Assembly: GCA_010015805.1 (NCBI GenBank)
Contig: ML978130.1
Coordinates: 744,001 to 808,000 of the forward strand
From: Rhizodiscina lignyota
Taxonomy: Eukaryota > Ascomycota > Dothideomycetes > Aulographales > Rhizodiscinaceae
Reading direction: 5' to 3'
DNA: 64,000 nucleotides
In this document: positions 22,901-32,311 of the stretch, one piece after another
Numbering within the stretch: the first letter of the stretch is position 1
How the letters are laid out: every line of letters starts with the position of its first letter
Notes under the pieces: generated by a model
The model's input: the letters and a program-made list of their open reading frames with translations, nothing else
Told to the model about the DNA's origin: nothing
Database searches by the model: none
Translations under genes and position numbers: made by a program

Positions 22901-23349
22901 ATAAGCATACTCCGTATTATGGAAACGATACAAAGTTTACAGTCTGCGATGGAGATAGTTATGAAATTCAGGCCGAAGATGAAGAATTGCGCGAACAGCT
23001 TGAGCTTATCCTCAAGGCTCACACCGAGCATCGCAATCGATTTGAGGGCACCTGGTCTGAGTTCTGGGATCGTTGGTGGCTCCGTGTAGATCACATTCTC
23101 CCCGAACCTGACGACCGCGAGTTTGGCTGGCATGGAGAAAGAGTTGCAAGGAATGCGACGACTAGAGAATGGGCGCAAGAGAGTATAACTATATGGAGGC
23201 ACGATATCTCATCTGGAAGATGGAAGTACGAGTACAAGGACAGAGAAATAGATCCATTGCCACAAGAGTACGCTGGCCTTAACTTCATTGATATCATCAG
23301 ACTGGAGTTGTTTCCATCGGAAGCTGGAATATCTGATTCTGTGCAATAA
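19997..23349 (+). CDS. PigL_N/STAND-type N-terminal domain protein with ankyrin repeats
   Basis: Two exons, 19997-21355 and 21412-23349 (intron 56 nt, phase 0; acceptor could also be 3 nt later), about 1098 residues. The N-terminus MSGVEILGAVAAVAQLTNGT FKACLKIVKLLSKLENAPKE is the helical domain found at the head of many fungal STAND/NLR-like proteins (PigL_N type). It is followed by a coiled-coil region (residues about 180-260), a Cys-rich stretch (FGCCCRGFKATQFRKRGFFA), then degenerate ankyrin repeats (DERGHTILH; AGVDLEAVDNRGYTALSF; LEAGADGLYAL; DEYGITPLELHCWDKKAAYH). No P-loop NTPase (NACHT or NB-ARC) is present. Likely a signalling or incompatibility-type scaffold; function inferred only from architecture. 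It is followed by AT-rich DNA. Confidence 0.85.
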
Positions 23350-24651
23350 AGAAATGTGTTGCAAATGTCAATCGATTCAGTTCTTGGAAATTGCAGCGTT
23401 ATAGTCTCGAAGAACGGCAGAAGAGCTCAATTTACTTTTTCAGCATTAGATCACAGTACTGTGGACTGACAGTAGTGCCTATATCTCTAGAGAACCGTTA
23501 GGAATTTCTAGGAAAGGCCCAACTTCCAAGTAGGTGACAACAGGTTAAGTTGTAGACGTAGTTATAATATACAGAAAACCCAGGACGTATATATTCCTCA
23601 GTTAATATGTATTATATACACCAAAACTGTGTGTTTCAGATAAATACTGTCTAGTATATAGTTCACCGAGCTTTCAGAGATGCTCTCGGTTATGCCGAAA
23701 AATAAAACTTACCTCTTACTGCAGATTAGGCTCAACTATTCTGTCACCGGCGTGAACTGCTTAATTAAAACATAGCTTTCTGCTTGGGGCTATGAAGCTA
23801 ATGCTCATCAGAGACGCAGCTATGCCCAATTTTTGAAAACCTATTAGCTTCGCAAACTTTATATCTCAACGCAGGTTTCTAATAAATTATGTGAAGCTCT
23901 TTTGTGAGGGCATTTTCCTGCTCGTCTTAGCGCGCCTACGTAAATCAGAGCAAGGCCCATCCCTGCTGCTGCTGCTGTCGTCAATGCCTTTCTGAACCGT
24001 GGACTCAGTTTCGTAGATCCCAAGACGGACGCAAATAATGCCCGTGGCAAAAAGAAGGGCCAGCAGTGGTTTTCCTCTATGTCGTCTCCCGCCCTCTTCC
24101 TCAACAATGACGACAATGCTCTCAAAGCATGCAACAGATCGTGAGCGAGCTCTAAGCTGGGGTGACCCCTGGCCGAATAGGCCCCAAGACTGATCTCAGC
24201 TTATTGATGGACACAGAGTATAGGAATCTGATTGCGTTTTGTGGGGATATAGCGTATGCATTTATTTATGGTAACACAATAGAGCTAGGAACGCCTACTC
24301 ATCCACGCCACTATACCAAAGTCTCTAATGATCTGCCCGGCTGCCGCCACTCTTTCAGACTGGCTGTGGACCACATAATGGATATTGATATGATATCTCT
24401 TACTACTGAGCTGGATGCTTTGGAATCTGGGCAATGGAATGCGACGAACACCGAGCACCGAGGGTACAAAAGGTATCCTTCTCTGTAGCAAATTTCACTG
24501 TTGCAACTCAATAGTCCTTCGCATTCCACTGGTCATCTAAAGTCAATCGAAAGCGAGACTAATTCCTGGTGAGCCAAAGCACAGTTGTTTCTCTTTTCAT
24601 CTCAACATAAGTTGGGCGCTCACTAACTCTTCCTCCTCAAGACCAGCCAAA
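23350..24651. other. AT-rich accessory spacer
   Basis: The first 550 bp are notably AT-rich (e.g. tataatatacag, tatgtattatatacacc) compared with the flanks. A (CTG)5 run lies at about 23957-23972. A 92-codon frame from ATG 24210 (MDTEYRNLIAFCGDIAYAFI...) to 24488 looks mildly protein-like but has no recognised domain; it may be a relic. No transposon ends, reverse transcriptase or transposase motif was seen. Confidence 0.5.
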
Positions 24652-25260
24652 ATGCTCGGCAAATGGATCGTTGCCAGCCTTGCGGCGCTCAGCGCCGTTG
24701 CCAGTGCCGTCCCTGCGGTCTCCACTAAGCAGGAGTACATCTACCGAATGGGCGACAGGGCTGTCAAGAGACCATATACGCACAAACCCATCAATATCGG
24801 CGGCATCCCCATTGGAACCACCGAGTTGGATGAGTCTGCTGTCCAAGACTCGCCGTCTGTCACCAAAGGCCATCATATCGGGCATAAAGGATGGGTCATC
24901 ACCAAGAAAACCCCGGACGATCGCCATTGGGAGTACAGGCCGCCCAAGAATTCGACCCATACTACGTCTAAAAGACAAGTCGAGGAGATCACATTCGTGG
25001 ATTTCCTTATTACCACCCCAGCTCAACAAACCCATGTTTTTGGCGACCTCACGCTGCCAAGCATAACAGACATCAATTATGCCGACGAATTTTCGATCAC
25101 AGACGCTATAGATGTGGGATGGAATATTGAAGACGCTATATCGGGGACACTAGACTTCTTCATCGAATCTGACGGTGGTGACGTAGCTGTTGCTGAACTC
25201 GCTGACTTATTAGACGGTGTTTTCACTGTTGGCTTTGAGCTTCTGGATTTTGTGTTCTGA
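24652..25260 (+). CDS. Secreted protein of unknown function with dibasic (Kex2-type) sites
   Basis: Single exon, 202 residues. Signal peptide MLGKWIVASLAALSAVASAV. The mature part has two Lys-Arg sites of the type cut by the Golgi protease Kex2: ...DRAVKR/PYTHKPINIGG and ...TTSKR/QVEEITFVDFL. The segment after the second site is acidic and hydrophobic (residues about 108-202; many Asp, Glu, Ile, Phe), ending GFELLDFVF. There are no cysteines, unusual for a secreted fungal protein. Layout suggests a pro-protein releasing a 95-residue acidic C-terminal domain and perhaps a basic middle peptide. Family not recognised. It lies alone in a gene-poor stretch. Confidence 0.75.
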   Translation: MLGKWIVASLAALSAVASAVPAVSTKQEYIYRMGDRAVKRPYTHKPINIGGIPIGTTELDESAVQDSPSVTKGHHIGHKGWVITKKTPDDRHWEYRPPKNSTHTTSKRQVEEITFVDFLITTPAQQTHVFGDLTLPSITDINYADEFSITDAIDVGWNIEDAISGTLDFFIESDGGDVAVAELADLLDGVFTVGFELLDFVF

Positions 25261-25735
25261 TATTGTTGAGGTACGGGTTGGAAGGGTTGCTCTTATCGAG
25301 ATGCTCCGAAGTTGGCAGTTGTACTATTTTCGTTTAGAAAGCTTGTGTCTCGACAGCTTTCCGTTCGTCTTGTGATTTTTCGTGATGGTTATCTGAGGCC
25401 CCCTGTGTGCTGCGGCATTTTCAGGTCAAAATACGGGGACAGCCGAAGTAGTACGAGGGAATGCGCATTTCCCATCCAACACATGTTGCAATCCCTCATT
25501 AAGAATGACGTGAATAACATGAGAAGAAAGAGATTTATTCTTAGAAGACAGTGGGTTCCAAGGTAAAACGTACAGCTCGGCCGGAAGCCCGATCTAGAAA
25601 ATTCGTAATCGTGTTTCAGCTCTGTAATTTATAGAGAGCGCAGACGTTTAACATGGCAAGTAAAGGCCTCCGGTTGCTTGTTTGGTGTTTGTGTAAACTT
25701 GATGAGCACTTAAAAGCTCTCCTGTTTCAACTATG
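25261..25735. other. Spacer
   Basis: About 475 bp between the secreted-protein gene and the decayed amidase. No gene, repeat or RNA recognised. Confidence 0.45.
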
Positions 25736-26960
25736 CTTGTCTATAGACTACATATCCTTGGAGCCGTCGAATGGCCATGTGGCGCTCTAGTGCACGTGAG
25801 TCTAGAACCATCCGTAAGGAAGACATACACTAACTGAAAGCTGAGTTGCCTCATCGTGGCTTGGGGGATCCCACTCGATGACCTCGTGGTCCAACGTCTT
25901 GACCTTCTTGACCAAGAGCTCTACAGCTCGGAAATTGGTGGCTGCCGATTGACGATACTATCGCTTCCCATCACCCCAAAACAGAGCCTCCTTTCCCCCG
26001 TCGCTGTCTTTAGGCAGACTTGATACAGCTCTTCTCTTCATGGAGCCTCTACGACCCTTGGATCCGTAAGCCAAGGGTCTCTGCCGAGGACTGATTTCGT
26101 AACGTTAGTTAAGCCGGCCGCAGATGACCAGAGCGGACCTAAACTGAAGGGAACAAAGTCTTGACCTTCCATTACATGGCTGGTATGCTCGAATGGCAAG
26201 CGCTGGTAGCTTGGTTTCAGGCCGAAGAGGCCATTGAGTGCAGCAGGATGTCTGATTGAGCCGCCGATGTCTCTTCCGAATCCAACAACGCTACTACGAA
26301 GCGCAATAAGATGATGTTCGCCCCCTGAGCTGCCACCTAACGAGAGAAACCTGTTCTGAGCATTTGCTATGTATCCGATGATGTGATTCTCTGGTTCTGC
26401 CGCGAACGAGGCTTGCGCAACTGATGTCTTGCAGTACAGTACCGCTCCAAGCGACAGTAGTATGTTGACAAATACAATCTCTGCATCTCTCTTTACCGGA
26501 GAATCTGCAAGACTAACAAAGCCGCTGGACCTGTCAATACCTTTGCTATTGATGGAATCTTTAGGCTGACGGGTAAGCCATGCAAGGACCGAGCGGTTTC
26601 CCCTTCTCCTTCGAGTACGCATCCAGCTCTTCCGCATGCTTGATACCGTCCTCGAAGAATATCTCGTGCAAGCAGTTGGTTAGTTGGTGCGCTAGAGCCG
26701 CTCTGTGGCTGAAGGCAGTTGCTACAGAGACTGCAGTCCATTTTCCAGAAGTAGAACTGGCCAATATCTCATGTGGAGTGGACTCTGTGATGTTAATTTC
26801 TTGAGCTGAGAGAAATTGGCGTATGTAGTCGCCGGTGACGTCTCTCTGCTAGTCAGCCGGAGGCAGAGCAACTGGTAGAAGCCATTCCGGACGAATAGCA
26901 GAGAGAATCGCCTGCCGCTTGGCCGATGCTTCTGCTTGCCACGAGTCCACATTTCCTCTA
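25736..26960 (-). pseudogene. Decayed amidase-signature (AS) family gene
   Basis: Minus-strand remnants run in order and frame-shift between each other. Readable blocks: WQAEASAKRQAILSAIRPEW; ASSTSGKWTAVSVATAFSHR; KEKGKPLGP / LHGLPVSLK / DSINSKGIDRSSGFVSLADS; the amidase core GGSSGGE...GRDIGGSIRHPAALNGLFGL; then REELYQVCLKTATGERRLCF and VKTLDHEVIEWDPPSHDEAT. Lesions visible: in-frame TAG 26849-26851, single-base losses near 26585 and 26559, TGA 26038-26040 in place of a conserved Trp position, and a frameshift near 25933. A donor-like GTTAGT at 25829-25834 and a further WPFDGSKDM fragment mark the 3' part. Catalytic Lys (SLK) and the Ser of GGSSGG are still present, but the gene cannot give a full protein. 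It is an old fungal acetamidase-like relic. Confidence 0.88.
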
Positions 26961-27939
26961 AGTCCGATGAGGGTTTGTCAAGAAACTGTAAAATCGTAAA
27001 CTGGCAATTGGTTTAATTGAATGAACAGATTTTGCGATACCTGAGGACTCCTTTCCAGCGCGCCGATCCTCTATACTAAGTGAAATTAGTGAAACGGAAA
27101 TAACAGATTACGAAGAAGATAGTTCAAATGTCAAAGAGCTTCAAGAGGTGCTGATTGAGAGTTCGAGGGCTCTCCAATGTTGCTGAGTACGCAGCTAGTG
27201 AACTCTTCCTACCACATCTTGAAAAGAGTGCAGGAGTCGTGCTGCTCCTACCAACCCTGTCCATTCATGTAGCTCTTCTCATTAGTGGTGGTACCAGGCT
27301 CTAAGTGAGACTTAGCTAACGTCAATTCATAACATCGGAATAACGTTCAGCTAATCGTCCACTCTCTGTTCACTAGATCGCTGATTAAGGTCTGAGTGCG
27401 ATCGATTGATGACGTGCGGGGACGGTCGTAATTAATTGAACCATGGCTGCGATATATATCTCGAACTGCCTTGCGATTAGTGATATTAGATAGTGGAGAC
27501 TCAAAGCTGAGGAGAGTGGAGACTCAAAGCTGGATTGATTGGACAACGAGATGAGTCTCCGGTGCTGCCGGGTGATCGTGCCTCTATCGTGGGTCGTATT
27601 TGCACGTGACCCGATCGACCTGACAGGCTGACCCATACCATCGACTTAAAAATGACACGTCGTACAACATATCCCCGGCGTACGAAGCCAGGGACTTTAA
27701 GGTCACTTCAGCCTCCTCTCAATCGTCGCCTGTCTTACCATATGTAACTCGCTACACTTTGGTCCTCGTCCATCGATGGACCCTGATGACGGATATCGAC
27801 ACGCGTGCTCGAAAATGAAATTATCCGCGAAAGATGAGCGTCTTGGCGACTTGGCGATTCTTCCTTTCCCGTCTCTCACTCTTTCAACCTCACTTCTCCG
27901 CTCGAATTCGCACGTTTCTTGCCCCCTAAAAGAGCGCAG
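26961..27939. other. Spacer and promoter of the SGNH-like gene
   Basis: No gene recognised. A 16-bp sequence (gtggagactcaaagct) is directly repeated at 27493-27508 and 27516-27531. The 200 bases before 27940 are pyrimidine-rich, typical of a fungal core promoter/leader; a frame from a TTG at 27919 is open but there is no ATG before 27940. Confidence 0.5.
27493..27531. repeat. 16-bp direct repeat upstream of the SGNH-like gene
   Basis: Two copies of gtggagactcaaagct separated by 7 bp, about 410 bp upstream of the ATG at 27940. Function unknown; could be a tandem regulatory site or a replication slip. Confidence 0.7.
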
Positions 27940-29525
27940 ATGCTCTCGTCGTCGATCTCGAACCTTGCCCTAGTCTGGCCGAGGCTCGGCACGCGCTTTG
28001 TTCAACGATTCCTCTGCGTTCTCGTCGCCTTCCTCCTCGTCTTGTCTGCCGTCTCCTACTGGCAAGACCTCGGCCAATGGAGTAGCAACCATTCCGCCTT
28101 CCTACACAATTCTCCCTTTCATTTTGGTAGCGGCAGCAGAGTACCGCAAGACCCTCTGAAAGAGCCAGGATGGTTGGAGAATATCACATGGGTGACCTCC
28201 AGTCCTGAGGTGCAGTTACACCATTGGTTGCAGAAGATAAGCGATAAAGAGAATGGTACGGATGTGGATTGGGCGAGAAACAAGACGATTCTTCTGCTTG
28301 GCGACTCTGTGGTCCGAGATTGGATCTGGAGGTTATGCGACAACCACCTCCACGTTCCCAAACGCCGCGTTTCACTCGACGCGAAGGTGAAGAACGAAAA
28401 GACAACAGGATGGGAGTGTGTTGTCCCACAGACACAGACGAGACTGATCAATGGCTTCATCTACGGTAGGTTAATCCCTAGACATCTTTACGGATTGCAT
28501 ATAATTCTAATAAATTGCTCGTCAGGTATGACAAACTACTCGCGATACCCGCCAAAGTCTCCCCTCATCTCGCGTGAGTGGCCACCCGGCCCCTGGGGTT
28601 TCGAGAATCGCATCCCGGAATTGGTCAAACAGTACTCAAAATATGATCCAGACATGATCGTGGTGAGTCGATGCGTTCGTGGAAGGTGATTTTGCATTGG
28701 ATTTATTGTGAAGCAACTGGCTGATATACCTTCTTACACAGCTCAATTCTGGCCCATGGGACTTCAAAGTAAGTAATATTCTGCTCCTTGCCTTACCCGA
28801 TCATAATCGATTGACACAGTTCTAGTTCATGTTCCGGCGAGACGTCTACGAGAATCTCAAAGGCATCGACATTGAGGCTCCAGAGGTACGGCTCTCCTCG
28901 GCCTTCCCCTTTTTCCAATGGTCCTCAATGGGCGACTAAACTAATTGCCTCGCAGCTTCATGAGTATGGCGAGCGGCTCCGCGAGTGTTTGAGAATGTTG
29001 CGAGATGCTTTCCCAAACAAGAAGACTGTGTTCTTACAAGTGCACCCTTTTAGCGGGGACGACATAAAAGCCAAGTGGGCCTGTAAGCCAGCTCTGACAC
29101 TTGCTATTGTAAGATCACACAACTGACCAAGCCGTTTCCACAGGGGCCAAGGGTATCAGGGGCTTAAACGACAACGGTATCGACTTTTCTGTCAAAGAGC
29201 CCAACGTGACCGAGGTCGAACCGAAGCTCCCTCACTTGTTTTCACGCCGACGCGTGAGCCAGCTCGCTTCCACTTACCGCCGTATTGCGGCTGAGGAGGA
29301 GTTCGATGATTTGGACTACTGGAAGATTGGCGAAGCCAGTGACGAAGGCAAATTCATTCGCCCTGGCGATGCAGTCCATCCCGCGGATCCAAGCATCGCT
29401 GTCATGCTAGACTGGGTGCTAGAGAAGCTGTGGCGGTGGGAGGTGTATAGGTTAGTATCCAGAGTCGCGCGTCATTCGAGTTTAGCAAAAGTTTGGTCAG
29501 CTAATTTGTGATGCGTAGGGTGTAA
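27940..29525 (+). CDS. Type II membrane SGNH/GDSL-like protein, seven exons
   Basis: Exons 27940-28465, 28526-28662, 28742-28768, 28826-28885, 28956-29082, 29144-29450 and 29519-29525; every junction keeps frame and the total is 396 residues. Exon 3 is a 27-nt micro-exon encoding LNSGPWDFK and the last exon encodes only the final residue and stop. A single membrane anchor lies near the N-terminus (FLCVLVAFLLVLSAVSYW), the rest facing the lumen. Motifs: GDSVVRDWIWRLCD (SGNH block I, catalytic Ser), NSGPWD, and GDAVHPADPSIAVM (the Asp-x-x-His block V). This arrangement is found in fungal Golgi or ER proteins related to GDSL/PC-esterase-type acyl hydrolases or transferases acting on glycans. The precise function is unknown. 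Confidence 0.85.
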
Positions 29526-30241
29526 ATAGGTGCTTCCTTTTTCTACGGCGCATTGCTCTTTAATTGGACGCGCTTGGAGCGCAGCGAGATAGGGCAGGGC
29601 AACTGCAGGTTGGTTATGCGGGAATGTGACGACGAATGGTAGAACGGTCCTCGCCGGACAATGCCAACATTATGTAAATACGAAACCTCGGGTACTAAGG
29701 ACAATTATGATTTTCTATATGATTCTACTGTGTCCGCCGGTATTACACGTCACCTGCTGCCAGGGAGGGCAAATTTCTGACATCCAGCATGCAGACTTAG
29801 ATGTCTCGAAGCCCAACACGATTCGGTACGAACCATTGTCGGGCGAGAGAAAAAATGATCTCCAGCGTAACACAGTGGCGGCGCAAACACTCCCGACACT
29901 CACTGGCCCCGCATACGCGCTCTGAGCCTCTGATATACCGCTATTCCGCTCTTGTGTCATTGGGGATTGAGGGAGAGTCCGAGGTGAATAAAGTTGCGCA
30001 AGGTTGCAAGACAACGTGACACTGCCAGCGGGTCTGAACAGTGAATAATAGTCAACTTGAAGTATTAACTACACCGCTGGATATTGTAGGTATTTAAACT
30101 TCGCCTCAGATTAGAATTCTGAACGACAACTACTACTCCAGAAGAGCTACTTACTCTAGCCCTCACATATCCTCCAAACATTCTCGCCTGCAACACTTCA
30201 ATCTTCCTCATCTCTCATTCTGTCGCTCATCAGAACTCAAG
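29526..30241. other. Spacer and promoter of the Cys-rich secreted protein gene
   Basis: About 715 bp. The right end has a CT-rich leader before ATG 30242 and a possible TATA-like element (gtatttaaac near 30090). Open frames at 29626-30014 on both strands look like chance. Confidence 0.5.
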
Positions 30242-30806
30242 ATGCAGCTGATTCACTTACTTACTCTCCTCTCTGCTTCATTCGCCACCGCAAAGATCGG
30301 TGCAAGCTGCAACGCCGCATCTGAGCTTCTCAACCACGGCTGCGACGAGTGCGAGACTTGCTACGTCGGTGTCGGAAAATGCGGTCGTGAGTAGAGCGTA
30401 CGGCAAAATCCCCGCCAAGCATTAACCATTCAGCAGGACCATGCAGCGCTGCTCAAACCGCGCTCTGCATCCCAGATCCCGGCCAGTGTGCGGACCTCGG
30501 AGAGGGCGGATACAAGTGCTACGGTGAGCATTAGGCCTCGCCTAACAGCTACGATGGATTGGATGTCCGCTGACGAGTGAAGCAGGCCTCACACCTTGCG
30601 TGCCAAATCTGAAGGGCGGATACACTTGTCCGCTTGGTCCTCACAGTGAAGGCTATTCGTGCGAGGGCACCATTGTCCCAGTCGACATGCAATGCGCTCT
30701 GGCTTGTGAGTGATGTGGTGATGCGTCGTTGACGTGCCGGCTAATACTTTGAATAGTGCCCGCAGATAGCGGAAACGGCACGTGTGCTGTGTCTGGACTC
30801 GGTTGA
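30242..30806 (+). CDS. Small cysteine-rich secreted protein built from phase-1 exons
   Basis: Four exons: 30242-30386, 30437-30523 (acceptor may be 3 nt earlier), 30586-30705 and 30757-30806; 133 residues. Signal peptide MQLIHLLTLLSASFATA. The mature protein has 14 cysteines spread over all exons: CNAASELLNHGCDECETCYV, then GRPCSAAQTALCIPDPGQCA, GYKCYGLTPCVPNLKGGYTC, SEGYSCEGT...MQCAL and GTCAVSGLG. All three introns (about 50, 62 and 51 nt) are phase 1, so exons 2 and 3 are symmetrical modules of roughly 30-40 residues. The Gly-Gly-Tyr-x-Cys repeats (GGYKCYG, GGYTCPL) look like short disulfide modules, faintly EGF-like. No known family is recognised; an apoplastic effector-like or adhesive role is a guess. 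Confidence 0.8.
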
Positions 30807-32311
30807 AAGGTGTTTGCGACAGCCTTTCGACATTAGATTGACGGGCGTCGACAAGACGTCGTTAAGCTCCACGGCAGTTTAACAATGACGACGAGCGTCA
30901 AGGCTAAAATTACTTCTGAAGTGGAGTTGGACTGACAAAATGGGATTGCACTCTCGAAGCACCGAAGACGTGAAGGCTACCTTGGTAGTCTTTAGGATAC
31001 GAGGATAGTGGTGACAAATCAGGGCTCCGGATCCTTCTCAACTACCCTGTGCCAGTTCTTACGCTTATTCTTGATGCGGTGACCGTGACAATGTCAATGT
31101 TCATTTTCGTATGACATGCCAATCTACCGAGCCTCTCCGCTGCTTTTCGAATTCGACCTTCGCTGTTAGAGCTCAACCGCGGCCATACAATATCCAAGCC
31201 ACCCTCTATGCCGAGAACTAGAATACGGAGGCACAGATGACCGTTCAAGGCTCGTCGCAAGATCCAGCGGACTTCGACTGTTCGACGTTAATCGATAGCA
31301 TATAGCAGGTCCTTGACACACTCCCAGCCATTGTGGATAGACAGGAGTAATTGAATAGTGCACCAAATGGGTATGATCTTGTTGACTGCCGCGAAAGGGA
31401 CGAAAATCGAGTTTGAATTTACGGAGTAGTAACATTAGTTGACATTGTAGAGAAATGAAGCAAAATACACCCGGTTACAGAATTTCGCATGCGCTGAGAA
31501 TGGACAGGCAAACGCTTTGGCATAGCTCTATGCAAGGTAGCAAATACAAGCGAGGTCGTACGATGGAAAGGTGGCTCGCTTGTTATTCCACAGGCCTGAT
31601 ACAGCACTCGTGGGATTGTAGGTTATTATTATTCGACTACAAGTACAGAAGTGTACGAGTCGTCGGATTGAGTTAACGGTGGTGTGAGACATCCAACGTA
31701 TGAAGTGCAGTCTAGATGCATATGCGCGAACCCCCCACGCTCCAGCCCTACCGTATTATCAGCGGTCACTTACAGGGGCCAATTCCGTAATGCCAATGCG
31801 AACGCGACGGGCTTGTGGCGGTGGTGTGGCGCCTCCTTCCCACCCCATCCCGCCCCGCGCCGGTCCTCCGTACGGTCGTATACGAGGTTTTTGATATCAA
31901 GCATTTCCAGCCGTCTTGACCTATGTAACTGCCAAGGGAAATAAGCACCGGAGGAAGAGACTAACGGCTGACTAGGCTTGAGGTTCTTGTTGGCGTGCTT
32001 GGCTTGTTAGTGTACCAGTCTACTGCCATGTCTTGCGAACGTGGTCGACAGCGGGCGCTTAAATGGGCTAGAGAACCCAACTTATTCAGCGCTCAGTGTG
32101 CAGAGATTGTGAATCGGTAATGTATCTTGGATATTACTATACTTGGCGCTATGAACGAACGCACGCAATAACACATCTTAGTGAAGTCGCTCCAAATGAT
32201 TGCTTTACAATACATCAGGCCTTGAACGGCACATCATGCTCAGAGGATGTCTTTGAAAAGGCTGCCCAGTGTCCCTGATGTACTCTATCACAAGTAGAAT
32301 CTAGTAGAAAT
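30807..32311. other. Spacer, possible gene relic on the minus strand
   Basis: 1.5 kb with no gene I can call. Minus-strand frames at 31042-31260 and 31166-31435 look mildly protein-like (HLCLRILVLGIEGGLDIVWP) but overlap in different frames and lack a domain; perhaps decayed coding sequence. The right end is the 3' flank of the phosphate transporter. Confidence 0.45.

Noticed and set aside
23859-24134. 91-codon minus-strand frame with a hydrophobic segment (TTAAAAGMGLALIYVGALRR)
   Set aside because: It has no ATG before the hydrophobic part and the Ala run comes from a (CTG)5 repeat.
27493-27531. Direct repeat taken as a transcription-factor array
   Set aside because: Only two copies with no symmetry or known consensus; listed as a repeat, not a regulatory site.
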